The notes under the pieces were generated by a model. It did no database searches. It saw only the letters and a program-made list of their open reading frames with translations, and had not been told where the DNA came from. From contig JBBRTW010000235.1 in the NCBI GenBank assembly GCA_038244055.1, positions 1 to 10,748 on the forward strand: a stretch of 10,748 nucleotides of DNA, given 5' to 3'. Position numbers and translations under genes: made by a program. This stretch comes from DASPKW01 sp038244055 (GTDB taxonomy: Bacteria > Planctomycetota > Phycisphaerae > Tepidisphaerales > Tepidisphaeraceae). Of the stretch, positions 1 to 7,550 are shown in pieces; within the stretch, counting starts at the first letter, position 1, and each line of letters starts with the position of its first letter.

Positions 1-851
1 CGAAGCTGTTCAACTTCGACGACCGGCTGCGGCAGTCGATGATGAAAGAGACGGCGATGTTCTTCGAGGCGATCATGCGCGAGGACCGGCCGATCCTTGA
101 ACTGATCGATTCGGATTTCACGTTCATGGATCGGACGCTGGCGCAGCATTATGGGATCGCGGATACGGCGGGGAACCGGGTGGGGCAGAAGGCGACGAGG
201 CCGGGGGGGAGGCAGTTCGGGAGGGGCGAATTCGTGCGGGTGAGTCTGCCGGATAAACAGCGCGGGGGAGTCCTGACGCAGGCGAGCGTGCTGACGGTGA
301 CATCGAACCCGACGCGGACCTCGCCGGTGAAGCGCGGGAAATGGGTGCTGGAGCAGATACTGGGGACGCCGCCGCCGCCCCCGCCGCCGGATGTGCCGGA
401 ATTGAAGGATGACAAGCAGGCCGCGCTTTCGGGCACGCTGCGGCAGCGGATGGAGCAGCATCGGGCCAACCCGGCCTGCGCGAGCTGCCATGCACGGATG
501 GACCCGCTGGGGTTTGCCTTTGAGAACTTTGACGCGGTTGGAGCGTATCGCGAGAAGGATGGCGGGTTTACGATCGATCCATCGGGCGTCTTGCCGGATG
601 GGAAGACCTTTCAAGGCGCGGCCGAGCTCAAGTCGATCCTGAAGGAGAAAAAGACGCTGTTCGCGCGGTGTCTGGCGGAAAAAATGTTAACTTATGCGGT
701 CGGCCGCGGTACGGAATATTACGACAAGCGCGCCATCGATCAGATCATCGCGAGTCTGGCGAAGAATGATTACAGGTTTTCGGCGCTGGTGGTGGAGATC
801 GTCAAGAGCGATCCCTTCACGAAGCGCCGCGGCAAGGAGCAAGGTCAATGA
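1..851 (+). CDS. DUF1592/DUF1588/DUF1585 planctomycete cytochrome-like protein, 3' part
   Basis: The gene enters from the left edge; its reading frame starts at base 3 and shows 282 residues before TGA. The visible part has the tail of a DUF1592-like region (about residues 1-50), then a DUF1588-like region (about 89-180) with the family's GGVLTQASVLTVTSNPTRTS block, a seven-proline run, and a heme-binding C-x-x-C-H (CASCH, residues 159-163) followed by MDPLGFAFENFD. The DUF1585-like end (about 190-265) has the DPSGxLPDG and LTYAVGR motifs. The N-terminal cytochrome, DUF1587 and DUF1595 regions expected in this family would lie upstream. Proteins of this kind are thought to be exported and probably redox-active, but their substrate is unknown. 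The stop overlaps the start of the DUF1552 gene, the usual partner, so the two are very likely co-translated. Family assignment is firm; function is not. Confidence 0.93.
   Translation, partial: KLFNFDDRLRQSMMKETAMFFEAIMREDRPILELIDSDFTFMDRTLAQHYGIADTAGNRVGQKATRPGGRQFGRGEFVRVSLPDKQRGGVLTQASVLTVTSNPTRTSPVKRGKWVLEQILGTPPPPPPPDVPELKDDKQAALSGTLRQRMEQHRANPACASCHARMDPLGFAFENFDAVGAYREKDGGFTIDPSGVLPDGKTFQGAAELKSILKEKKTLFARCLAEKMLTYAVGRGTEYYDKRAIDQIIASLAKNDYRFSALVVEIVKSDPFTKRRGKEQGQ
834..851 (+). promoter_or_regulatory. Shine-Dalgarno and ATGA translational-coupling junction
   Basis: AAGGAG at 834-839 lies inside the end of the cytochrome-like gene, 8 bases before the ATG at 848. That ATG overlaps the upstream TGA as ATGA. 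This arrangement predicts that ribosomes finishing the first gene reinitiate on the DUF1552 gene and keep the two products in proportion. Confidence 0.75.
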
Positions 852-2197
852 TCGCACGAAAGGCAATTTCACGAAGGACGCTGCTGCGAGGGATCGGCTG
901 CGCGGTGGCCCTGCCGTGGCTGGAATCGATGGGGAATCTGACGAGCTGGGCAAAGGCGGGGACGACCGACCCGACCAGGGCAGCGCCCAACCGCATGGCG
1001 TTTTTGTACGTGCCCAATGGGAAGAACATGGTCGATTGGACGCCCAAGGCGGAAGGGGCGTTTGGGGCGGAGTTGCCGGCGATCCTGGAGCCGCTGAAGG
1101 CGGTGAAAAATGAGTTCATGATTTTGACGGGGCTGACGGCCGACAAGGCGCGGGCGCATGGCGATGGCGGGGGCGATCATGCGCGGGCGCTGTCGGCGTT
1201 TTTGACGGGTTGCCAGCCGCGGAAGACCGATGGGTCGGATATTCGCTCGGGCGTGTCGGTGGATCAGGTGGCGGCGGCGCGGATCGGGGATAAGACGCGG
1301 CTATCGTCTCTTGAGATCGGCTGTGAATCGGGGGCGATGGCCGGGAACTGCGACTCGGGTTATTCGTGCGTTTATTCATCGACGATGTCGTGGCGGTCGG
1401 CCACGTCCCCGCTGCCCAAGGAGGTCGATCCGCGCCTGGCGTTCGAGCGGCTGTTCGGATCGGGGCCGAATGCGGACCGGCTCAAGCGCAATCAGAATCG
1501 CAAGAGCGTGCTCGATTTCGTGCGCGCCGATGTGGGGGATTTGCAGCACAAGCTCGGGGCAACCGATCAGCGGAAGCTGGATGAGTATTTCTCATCGATC
1601 CGCGATATTGAACTGCGCATTCAGCGGGCCGAGAAGTTGCCGGAGCCCAAGCGCCCGGATTACAAGCTGCCTTCGCAGGTGCCTGCGGAGTATCAGGAGC
1701 ATGTGAAGATCATGTGCGATCTGATGGTGCTGGCATTTCAGGCGGATGTGACGCGGGTCTGCACGTTCGTGCTGGCCAATGAGGGGTCGAACCGGCCGTA
1801 CCCGTTCATCGGCGTGCGCGATGGGCACCACGATCTATCGCATCATGGAAACGACGCGAAGAAGAAAGAGCGCATCCGCGAGATCAACAAGTTCCATACG
1901 ACGCAGCTCGCGTATCTACTGACGAAGCTGAAGTCGATCCCCGAAGGCGATGGCACGCTGCTCGATCACAGCATGATCGCGTATGGCAGCGGCAATTCGG
2001 ATGGCAATGCGCATAACCACGATGACCTGCCGATCCTGCTGGCGGGGCGCGGTTGCGGGACCTTGAATCCGGGGCGGCACCTGCGATTCGGCAAAGAGAC
2101 GCCGCTCAACAATTTGTGGATGAGCATGCTGGACCGGATGCAGGTGAATGTGGATACGCTGGGGGATGCGACGGGGAAATTGGCGGGGTTGGCGTAG
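848..2197 (+). CDS. DUF1552 family protein with Tat-like leader
   Basis: The gene encodes a complete 449-residue protein, a normal length for DUF1552. The N-terminus carries SRRTLLRGIG followed by a short hydrophobic stretch, which looks like a twin-arginine export signal, so the protein is probably moved folded across the inner membrane. Family landmarks are the NRMAFLYVPNG block near residue 48, LTGxQPRKTDG near 122, EIGCESG and CDSGYSCVYSSTMSW around 156-182, and the His/Asn-rich block GNSDGNAHNHDDLPILLAGRG around 380-400. The ATG overlaps the previous stop as ATGA, and AAGGAG at 834-839 sits 8 bases upstream, so the start is well supported. DUF1552 genes regularly follow DUF1592/DUF1585 cytochrome genes, and the two products are presumed to act together in the envelope. 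No enzymatic activity is established for the family, and I infer none. Confidence 0.93.
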   Translation: MIARKAISRRTLLRGIGCAVALPWLESMGNLTSWAKAGTTDPTRAAPNRMAFLYVPNGKNMVDWTPKAEGAFGAELPAILEPLKAVKNEFMILTGLTADKARAHGDGGGDHARALSAFLTGCQPRKTDGSDIRSGVSVDQVAAARIGDKTRLSSLEIGCESGAMAGNCDSGYSCVYSSTMSWRSATSPLPKEVDPRLAFERLFGSGPNADRLKRNQNRKSVLDFVRADVGDLQHKLGATDQRKLDEYFSSIRDIELRIQRAEKLPEPKRPDYKLPSQVPAEYQEHVKIMCDLMVLAFQADVTRVCTFVLANEGSNRPYPFIGVRDGHHDLSHHGNDAKKKERIREINKFHTTQLAYLLTKLKSIPEGDGTLLDHSMIAYGSGNSDGNAHNHDDLPILLAGRGCGTLNPGRHLRFGKETPLNNLWMSMLDRMQVNVDTLGDATGKLAGLA

Positions 2198-2350
2198 GGG
2201 CCGTTTGGTGGTGATCGCGTGGCGTGGCGGTGGCTTTCGAGAGGGAGGCCGGATCAGCATTCGGCACGGCTAAGCGATTGCCCTATTCGCTTTCGAAGGC
2301 CGTGGGGCGCTTGGCCGTGGCACCCCATATTGACCCACGAATAAATCCAT
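2198..2350. other. Convergent intergenic gap with short direct repeats, no clear terminator
   Basis: This 153-base gap lies between two genes that converge, so transcripts from both sides should end here. I see no strong stem followed by a T-run. The best candidate is a weak 6-base-pair stem (2302-2307 with 2323-2328, one G-T pair). The gap has internal repetition: GCTTTCGA at 2233-2240 and 2289-2296, each soon followed by AGGCCG, and GGCCGTGG at 2298-2305 and 2313-2320. It holds no supportable gene. The repeats could be debris of a dispersed intergenic element, which a genome-wide search would show. Confidence 0.4.
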
Positions 2351-3316
2351 TCATGCGCGGCGACGGCGCTTGGCGAGAAGGCCAATCCCTGCCAATGCGA
2401 TGATCCCCAGGCCGACGGGCTCAGGGACGGGGGTGATGAGTGTCACGGGAGATTGGGGGCCATCGACGCCGAAGGTCACATCGGCGGCGGGCACGGGGGC
2501 AGCGCCGGCGGCGGTTTGGCCAGCCAGATGCTGGGAAAAGAGCCAAGGGTAGAGTTCGTTGTTGGGGTCATCGTAGATCGGGCCCCAGATGGCGTGGCCG
2601 CCGCCGGCGATTTCGGTGTATTTGGGGTCGCCGCCGGCATCGCGGAGGGCCTGGATCATGTCGCGGGTGGACTGGACGGTGACGAGCGTGTCGGCATCAC
2701 CGTGAAAGGCCCAGACGGGAATATCTTTGATTTGCGGGGCGGCGGCGGTCTCGTAGCCGCCGGACATGGGGACGGCGGCCGCGAATGTGCCGGGCTCGCG
2801 GCGGAGGGCATCCCAGGTGCCCATGCCGCCCATGGAGAGGCCGGTGACGTAGATGCGGCTGGTGTCGACGTTGGGATTGCCAATCACATCATGCAGGGCC
2901 TTGAGGGTCAGCTTCATCGCCTCGGTCATCTGCGATGAATTGCTGGGGAACCATTGGGCGGTGGTGATCTGTGGGGCGAGGATGTAGCTGGCGAACTGGC
3001 CGGAGCGGGTGTGATCGAGCAGGCCGCCCAGGTTGTAGGTCTGGAGGGCGTTGTCGGTGCCGCGCTCGCCCATGCCGTGGAGGAAGAGGATGAGCGGAAC
3101 TTTCTGGCCGGTGGGAACGCCGGTGGGCTGGAAGAGGCGATAGGGGAGCGAGGCGCTGCCATCGCTGACGCTTCCGGTGATGGAGCTGCTGAGATCGGTT
3201 CCGGAGATCAGGACCTGCGCGCCGGCTGACGGCGCGAACCCTGAGATAATGGCGACGATGAGAAAAAGAGCGATGGCCGCAACGCGGCGACGCGCCAACA
3301 TCGGCTGAACTACCAT
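2351..3316 (-). CDS. Secreted alpha/beta-hydrolase (esterase/PHB-depolymerase-like) with PEP-CTERM anchor
   Basis: This 321-residue protein is read from the minus strand. It opens with a signal peptide: basic MLARRR, a hydrophobic run, and probable cleavage after SAGA near residue 33. The body is an alpha/beta-hydrolase of the dienelactone hydrolase/polyhydroxybutyrate depolymerase/prolyl-oligopeptidase-like type. LFLHGMGERG (about 77-86) forms the oxyanion region, and GLSMGG carries the nucleophile Ser161. HGDADTLV supplies the likely acid Asp209, and GGGH supplies His241. The C-terminus has VPEP (297-300), a membrane helix and a RRRR end, the PEP-CTERM signal recognised by an exosortase, which would have to be encoded elsewhere. 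It is therefore probably an envelope-attached or exported esterase; the substrate cannot be told. GAGGG lies 8 bases before the first ATG and none before the alternative Met6, so the longer start is preferred. Confidence 0.9.
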   Translation of the reverse strand: MVVQPMLARRRVAAIALFLIVAIISGFAPSAGAQVLISGTDLSSSITGSVSDGSASLPYRLFQPTGVPTGQKVPLILFLHGMGERGTDNALQTYNLGGLLDHTRSGQFASYILAPQITTAQWFPSNSSQMTEAMKLTLKALHDVIGNPNVDTSRIYVTGLSMGGMGTWDALRREPGTFAAAVPMSGGYETAAAPQIKDIPVWAFHGDADTLVTVQSTRDMIQALRDAGGDPKYTEIAGGGHAIWGPIYDDPNNELYPWLFSQHLAGQTAAGAAPVPAADVTFGVDGPQSPVTLITPVPEPVGLGIIALAGIGLLAKRRRRA

Positions 3317-3572
3317 TGGATTTGCCCTCGAACCTCGAATGCCCTCGAACAGACGGGGGACGCCGAACGACCGCGTCCAATAATGAGGATGAACCTAACG
3401 ACGCTCGCGATGGCGTTCAAGGGAAACTTTGGGATTTGGTTAAAATAGATTGAAAGTTGATAGAAAGCGGATGTGGTTTGTGGTTTCCACTTCACTGTCG
3501 GCGGGCTACGATGTGGAAGATCGATTCGCGAGTGCGGGCGGTCGGAGATTGAATTATGAGGAGTACCCCCAC
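3317..3572. other. Divergent intergenic region, relatively AT-rich in part
   Basis: This stretch separates the minus-strand hydrolase from the plus-strand RskA-like gene and must carry promoters for both. The part around 3420-3480 is clearly more AT-rich than its surroundings and includes TAAAAT at 3441-3446 on the plus strand, a -10-like hexamer without a convincing -35 partner. An open frame in the RskA-like gene's phase extends back to an ATG at 3450, but that extension has no family resemblance. The well-placed ribosome site is at 3558, so I treat the extension as non-coding. No other gene is supported here. Confidence 0.4.
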
Positions 3573-4253
3573 GTGAGCGACTTTGGCACGCCGCCGTTTT
3601 CGGGAGCTTTCGGGAGAATGCCGACGCCGCAGCTTAAACCGCCGGCCGGGGGAGCGGGAGGGCCGGGCGAAGGCGGGCGGCGCGGGGGTTCATCTTTCAT
3701 GATGGGGTTTTTTCTGATGCTGGCATGCCTTGGGCTGGGCGCGGCGCTGGCGTGGGGATTATCACTGAATCGCGAACGGGCGCGGCTCAGCGAGCGCACC
3801 CGCGGATTGGAGGAGGCATATACAGTTGTGATCGCTCAGCGCGATGATGTGGCCGCTTTTTTGACGGATCCGCAGACGCAATTATTTACGCTCAGCGGGC
3901 GCGGGGCGGCTTCGGGGCGATCGATCACGCTGGCGTGGAGTTCAGCGCGGCAGACGGGGTTTGTGATCGGGGACCGGATGCCGCTGCCGGGGGATGCGCA
4001 GGTGTATCGAATCTGGATGGGGATGCGCTCGGAAGGGGCGACGCGGTTCGTGGCGGCGGATCGGGCGTTTCGGCCGGAGGCGGGGTTGACGTGTTTCGAG
4101 TTTCATGCGATTGGCCGGCCGGGCGGCGCGGGACTGGAAGAACGGTTCATGATCACGGCGGAGACGGATCGCCGATCGGGCGTGCCGGCGGGAGCGATCG
4201 CGTACGAGGATCGGGGCGCGGAGAAGGCGGCTTCGCGGCCTGCGGTGCATTGA
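3573..4253 (+). CDS. Single-pass membrane protein with RskA-like (anti-sigma-K) C-terminal domain, no zinc-finger domain
   Basis: The preferred start is GTG at 3573, preceded by GAGGAG (3558-3563) with a 9-base gap, giving 226 residues; an in-frame ATG at 3450 would add 41 residues of unconvincing sequence. Residues 1-41 are Gly/Pro-rich. Residues about 42-64 form one membrane helix, and about 65-96 are charged and helical, possibly coiled coil. From about 97 to 215 the pattern resembles the periplasmic RskA C-terminal domain: a loop after LFTLSG, then LAWSSARQTGFVI, LPLPGD-like MPLPGD, and YRIWMGM, where RskA proteins have Y-Q-L-W. Classical RskA anti-sigma factors bind sigma through a cytoplasmic zinc-finger (ZAS) domain with His and Cys. 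Here the cytoplasmic part has no Cys or His, and no sigma gene is adjacent. It is a likely orphan or divergent regulator; the resemblance is by eye. Confidence 0.7.
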   Translation: MSDFGTPPFSGAFGRMPTPQLKPPAGGAGGPGEGGRRGGSSFMMGFFLMLACLGLGAALAWGLSLNRERARLSERTRGLEEAYTVVIAQRDDVAAFLTDPQTQLFTLSGRGAASGRSITLAWSSARQTGFVIGDRMPLPGDAQVYRIWMGMRSEGATRFVAADRAFRPEAGLTCFEFHAIGRPGGAGLEERFMITAETDRRSGVPAGAIAYEDRGAEKAASRPAVH

Positions 4254-4263
4254 TCTCTCGCGC

Positions 4264-4289
4264 GGTGAGCGGGCGCGGCGAGCGGGCGA
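4264..4289. repeat. Adjacent 13-base tandem repeat upstream of hsp20
   Basis: GGTGAGCGGGCGC at 4264-4276 is followed directly by GGCGAGCGGGCGA at 4277-4289, 11 of 13 bases identical. It lies in the 90-base gap before the hsp20 start. It could be a binding site or merely slippage in GC-rich DNA. I see no CIRCE element (TTAGCACTC-N9-GAGTGCTAA) and no good AT-rich -10 hexamer in this gap. Confidence 0.35.
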
Positions 4290-4343
4290 GGCTTGGCGCG
4301 GAGCGGAAAGAGAATTGGTTTTCAGTTCGATCAGGAGAAACCC

Positions 4344-4880
4344 ATGCCGATTGATACCGCAGCGGAATCCACCTTCGGAAACATCCAGCAGCAGATGCGG
4401 GCGCTGATCGATCAGATGCAGAAGAACTTTTTCAACTTCTGCCCAAGCGAGACCTGGACGCCGAACGTGAATCTATACGAGAACGAGACGTACTACATCG
4501 TCTGCGTCGATCTGGCGGGGGTGGATAAGGAGAAGATCGAAGTCACGGTGAGCCATCAGCGCCTGATGCTGAGGGGATCGCGCATCGTGCCGACGCCGGC
4601 TCATTGGGAACAGCCACAGCAGGCGGCAGGCGGCGGCGGTAGCGATCGCGGGGGCAACGACGGCGGTGACAGCGATGGCGGAGGCGGCGATGGGGCGGCG
4701 GCCATCAATGTGGCCGCGCCCCAGGCCAAGCTGCGGGTTCATGTCATGGAGATCGATCACGGGCCCTTCTGCCGCGAGGTGGAGCTGCCGGATAACGTCG
4801 ATCATCTCCGCATTCAGGCGACCCATCGCAACGGGCTGTTGTGGATCGAATTGCCCAAGAGCGGGCCGCCAGGAGATTGA
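4344..4880 (+). CDS. Hsp20 / alpha-crystallin small heat-shock protein with Gly/Asp-rich insert
   Basis: The gene encodes 178 residues from ATG 4344, which has AGGAG at 4333-4337 with a 6-base gap; an ATG 17 codons upstream lacks this. Small heat-shock proteins are ATP-independent cytoplasmic holdases. The first half of the alpha-crystallin domain is clear (about residues 36-80): PNVNLYENETYYIVCVDLAG, VDKEKIEVTV and RLMLRGSR. The second half (about 125-172) has MEIDHGPFCREVELPDNVD and the family's closing NGLLWIELPK. Between them, at residues 96-120, is a stretch dominated by Gly and Asp, where the family normally has a loop carrying strand beta-6. The chain ends seven residues after the last strand (SGPPGD and neighbours), with no C-terminal I-x-I/V motif. 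It lies 100 bases before lon, a natural partner since Lon degrades small heat-shock proteins and aggregated substrates in other bacteria. Confidence 0.92.
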   Translation: MPIDTAAESTFGNIQQQMRALIDQMQKNFFNFCPSETWTPNVNLYENETYYIVCVDLAGVDKEKIEVTVSHQRLMLRGSRIVPTPAHWEQPQQAAGGGGSDRGGNDGGDSDGGGGDGAAAINVAAPQAKLRVHVMEIDHGPFCREVELPDNVDHLRIQATHRNGLLWIELPKSGPPGD

Positions 4881-4980
4881 GGCGACACAACGCTCCGATC
4901 CGCGTGCTCCGCAGTCTCCGCCCCGACCGAATTGCCGCCGACACCCTTCCAGGCGGGCTATCATCAGACGGATTAACATC

Positions 4981-7503
4981 ATGGCAGAATCTCAAGTCGT
5001 TGAAAGAACTCCAGACGCAACAGTGGTGCGCATCGGCGGCAATGGCCAGCACGTCACGATCCCCAACACGCTGCCGATCCTCCCGATCCGCAACATGGTG
5101 GTATTCCCGGGAACGGTGATGCCTCTGAACGTCGGGCGGCCCAAGAGCAAGAGCCTGCTCGATGAGGTGATGCCCGGGGATAAAACGATCGGCGTGGTGA
5201 CGCAGAAGAATGCGGACTCGGAGGATCCGGAGTATCCGGATTTGAACACGGTGGGCGTGGCGGCGTCGGTATTGAAACTGTTCAAGCTGCCCGATGGGAA
5301 TCAATCGATCATCGTCCATGGCCTGACGCGCTTTCGGCTGATGGAGTTGGTGCAGACCAACCCGTTTCTGATCGGCCGGGTGGAGGTGCTGGAGGATGTG
5401 AACGATTCGGGAGCGGAGGTCGATGCCCTGGTGGGCTCGGTTCGGCAGCAGGCCAACCGCGTGATCGAGCTTTCGCCGAACACGCCGGATGAGGCGGCGC
5501 AAGTGCTCAACAGCATCACGCAGTCTTCCGCGCTGGCGGATTTCCTGGCGGCCAATATCCAGGCCGATGCGCCGGAAAAGCAGCGCGTGCTGGAAGAGGT
5601 GGATGTGGAAAAGCGACTGCGCATGGTGGCAGCGCACCTGGCGAATCAGCTCGACAAGCTGGAATTGCAGAACCGCATCCAGACGCAGGTCCGCGAGAAC
5701 ATCGACAAATCGCAGCGGCGCTACTATCTGCAGGAGCAGATGAAGGCGATCCGCAAGGAACTGGGCGAAGGCGATGCGGGCGCTGGATCGGAAGTGGAGA
5801 ATCTGCGGCAGAAACTGGATGCGGCGAAACTGCCGGAACCGGTGCGAAAGGAGGCCGACCGCGAATTGGCGCGCCTGGAGGCAATTCCCAGCGCCTCGCC
5901 GGAGTATGGGGTCATCCGCACCTGGCTGCAGATCATCAGCGAATTGCCCTGGTCGATCACCACTGAAGACAAGCTCGATCTCAAGGTGGCCCGCGAAATT
6001 CTCGATCGCGATCACCACGATCTCGACAAGGTCAAGCGGCGGATCATCGAATACCTGGCCGTGCGCAAGCTCAAGCCCGATGGACAGGGGGCGATTCTGT
6101 GCTTCGTCGGCCCGCCGGGCGTGGGCAAGACCTCGCTGGGCAAGTCGATCGCCGAGGCAATGGGCCGGAAATTCATCCGCGTGGCCCTGGGCGGCGTGCG
6201 CGATGAGGCGGATATTCGCGGGCACCGCCGGACTTACATCGGCTCGATGCCCGGGCGGATGATCGCGGAGCTGCGCAAATCGGGCACGAAAAACCCGGTG
6301 ATGATGCTCGATGAAATCGACAAGATGAGCTCGGATTTTCGCGGCGACCCGGCGTCGGCGATGCTGGAGGTGCTGGACCCCGCCCAGAACCACACGTTCA
6401 CCGATCACTACCTCGATGTGCCGTTCGATCTGTCGAAGGTGCTCTTTATCGCCACCGCCAACACGATGGACTCAGTACCCGGCCCGCTGCGGGACCGCAT
6501 GGAGGTCATCGATATCCCCGGCTACACGCTCACCGACAAGCTCCACATCGCCAAGGAATATTTGGTGCCGCGCCAGCTTGAAGCCAATGGACTGACGCTC
6601 AAGCATGCGAAGTTCAAGGATGATGCCCTGCGCTCGATCATCGAAGGATACACGCGCGAGGCCGGCGTGCGCAGCCTGGAGCGGAGCATCGGATCGGTTG
6701 CCCGCGGGATCGCGGCGGAGGTCGTCGGCGGCAATACCGAATTCAAGCTGGTCGCCAGGGGCGATATCAACAAGTATCTCGGCCCGCGGCGATTCGAACC
6801 GGAGCTGGCCCAGCGGACGAGCGTGCCGGGCGTGGCCACGGGCATGGCCTACACGCCCTTCGGCGGGGAGATTCTCTTCATCGAAGCCACGCGATTTCCC
6901 GGGCGCGGGGCGATCACGCTGACCGGCCAGATCGGCGATGTGATGAAGGAATCGGCCACGGCGGCGTTCAGTTTGATCCGCTCGCGCACGCAGCGCCTGG
7001 GGATCGACCCCAAGCTATTGGCCGACAGCGACATTCACATTCACGTCCCGGCCGGGGCGATCCCCAAGGACGGCCCCAGCGCCGGCACGGCGATGTTCAC
7101 GGCGCTGGCGAGCCTGATGTTGAACAAGCCGGTGCGATTCGACGTGGCGATGACGGGCGAGATCACCCTGCGCGGGCTGGTGCTGCCGATCGGCGGCTTG
7201 AAGGAAAAGACGCTGGCGGCGATGCGGGCGGGGATCAAGGAAGTGATCGTGCCCCGGCGAAACGAGAAGGATATGCCCGAGATTCCCCAGGAAGTGCGGG
7301 ATCATCTCAAGTTCCATTTCGTGGACAATATCGATCAGGTTCTGGAGATCGCGCTGGGTCCGGTGGAGAAGTTGCGGAAGCGCAAGGGCGGCAAGGCCCG
7401 TGTGAAAGCGGCCGCCAAACCACGGACGAAAGCTGCCGCCACGCCCAGGAAACCGGTCAAATCCAGGGCAAAACCTTTGCGAAAGTCGCGCAACCGCGCC
7501 TGA
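4981..7503 (+). CDS. lon: Lon ATP-dependent protease (La) with basic C-terminal tail
   Basis: The gene encodes 840 residues, against 784 for E. coli Lon. Lon is a cytoplasmic homo-oligomeric AAA+ protease that unfolds and degrades damaged and some regulatory proteins. The N-terminal LON substrate domain begins at LPILPIRNMVVFPGTVMPL. The AAA+ module has Walker A GPPGVGKT (residues 377-384) and Walker B MMLDEID (441-447). The protease domain has the Ser-Lys dyad: Ser700 in PKDGPSAG and Lys743 in GGLKEK, at the same spacing as E. coli Ser679 and Lys722. All catalytic parts are intact. Residues 797-840 are an unusual Lys/Arg/Ala/Pro tail. The start is ATG 4981, just before the conserved N-terminal domain; the frame stays open further upstream through the end of hsp20, but that part has no Lon character. 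The ribosome site is weak, so translation may depend partly on the upstream gene. Confidence 0.97.
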   Translation: MAESQVVERTPDATVVRIGGNGQHVTIPNTLPILPIRNMVVFPGTVMPLNVGRPKSKSLLDEVMPGDKTIGVVTQKNADSEDPEYPDLNTVGVAASVLKLFKLPDGNQSIIVHGLTRFRLMELVQTNPFLIGRVEVLEDVNDSGAEVDALVGSVRQQANRVIELSPNTPDEAAQVLNSITQSSALADFLAANIQADAPEKQRVLEEVDVEKRLRMVAAHLANQLDKLELQNRIQTQVRENIDKSQRRYYLQEQMKAIRKELGEGDAGAGSEVENLRQKLDAAKLPEPVRKEADRELARLEAIPSASPEYGVIRTWLQIISELPWSITTEDKLDLKVAREILDRDHHDLDKVKRRIIEYLAVRKLKPDGQGAILCFVGPPGVGKTSLGKSIAEAMGRKFIRVALGGVRDEADIRGHRRTYIGSMPGRMIAELRKSGTKNPVMMLDEIDKMSSDFRGDPASAMLEVLDPAQNHTFTDHYLDVPFDLSKVLFIATANTMDSVPGPLRDRMEVIDIPGYTLTDKLHIAKEYLVPRQLEANGLTLKHAKFKDDALRSIIEGYTREAGVRSLERSIGSVARGIAAEVVGGNTEFKLVARGDINKYLGPRRFEPELAQRTSVPGVATGMAYTPFGGEILFIEATRFPGRGAITLTGQIGDVMKESATAAFSLIRSRTQRLGIDPKLLADSDIHIHVPAGAIPKDGPSAGTAMFTALASLMLNKPVRFDVAMTGEITLRGLVLPIGGLKEKTLAAMRAGIKEVIVPRRNEKDMPEIPQEVRDHLKFHFVDNIDQVLEIALGPVEKLRKRKGGKARVKAAAKPRTKAAATPRKPVKSRAKPLRKSRNRA

Positions 7504-7550
7504 CCGCCGCTTTTGGCCTTAACATTTTACTTTCGACATGGCCGGGGCGA

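Noticed and set aside
3441..3446. TAAAAT as a promoter -10 for the RskA-like gene
   Set aside because: No acceptable -35 hexamer lies 16-19 bases upstream, so it was left as part of the AT-rich gap.
4254..4343. CIRCE/HrcA or heat-shock sigma site before hsp20
   Set aside because: I looked for the CIRCE inverted repeat and for a sigma-32-like pair and saw neither.
4194..4649. Two GCGATCGC palindromes (4194-4201 and 4642-4649) resembling cyanobacterial HIP1
   Set aside because: GATCG-type words are common here from GAT/ATC codons in GC-rich DNA, the palindromes fall inside coding sequence, and the gene content is planctomycete rather than cyanobacterial.
4666..4980. 105-codon in-frame N-terminal extension of Lon
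   Set aside because: It overlaps hsp20 in another frame, has no Lon-domain character, and the conserved N-terminal domain begins just after the ATG at 4981.
4744..6408. Long open frame on the minus strand (554 codons) opposite hsp20 and lon
   Set aside because: It lies wholly antisense to intact, clearly recognised genes. Its translation is rich in His, Arg and Leu without any domain, as expected for the antisense of high-GC coding DNA.
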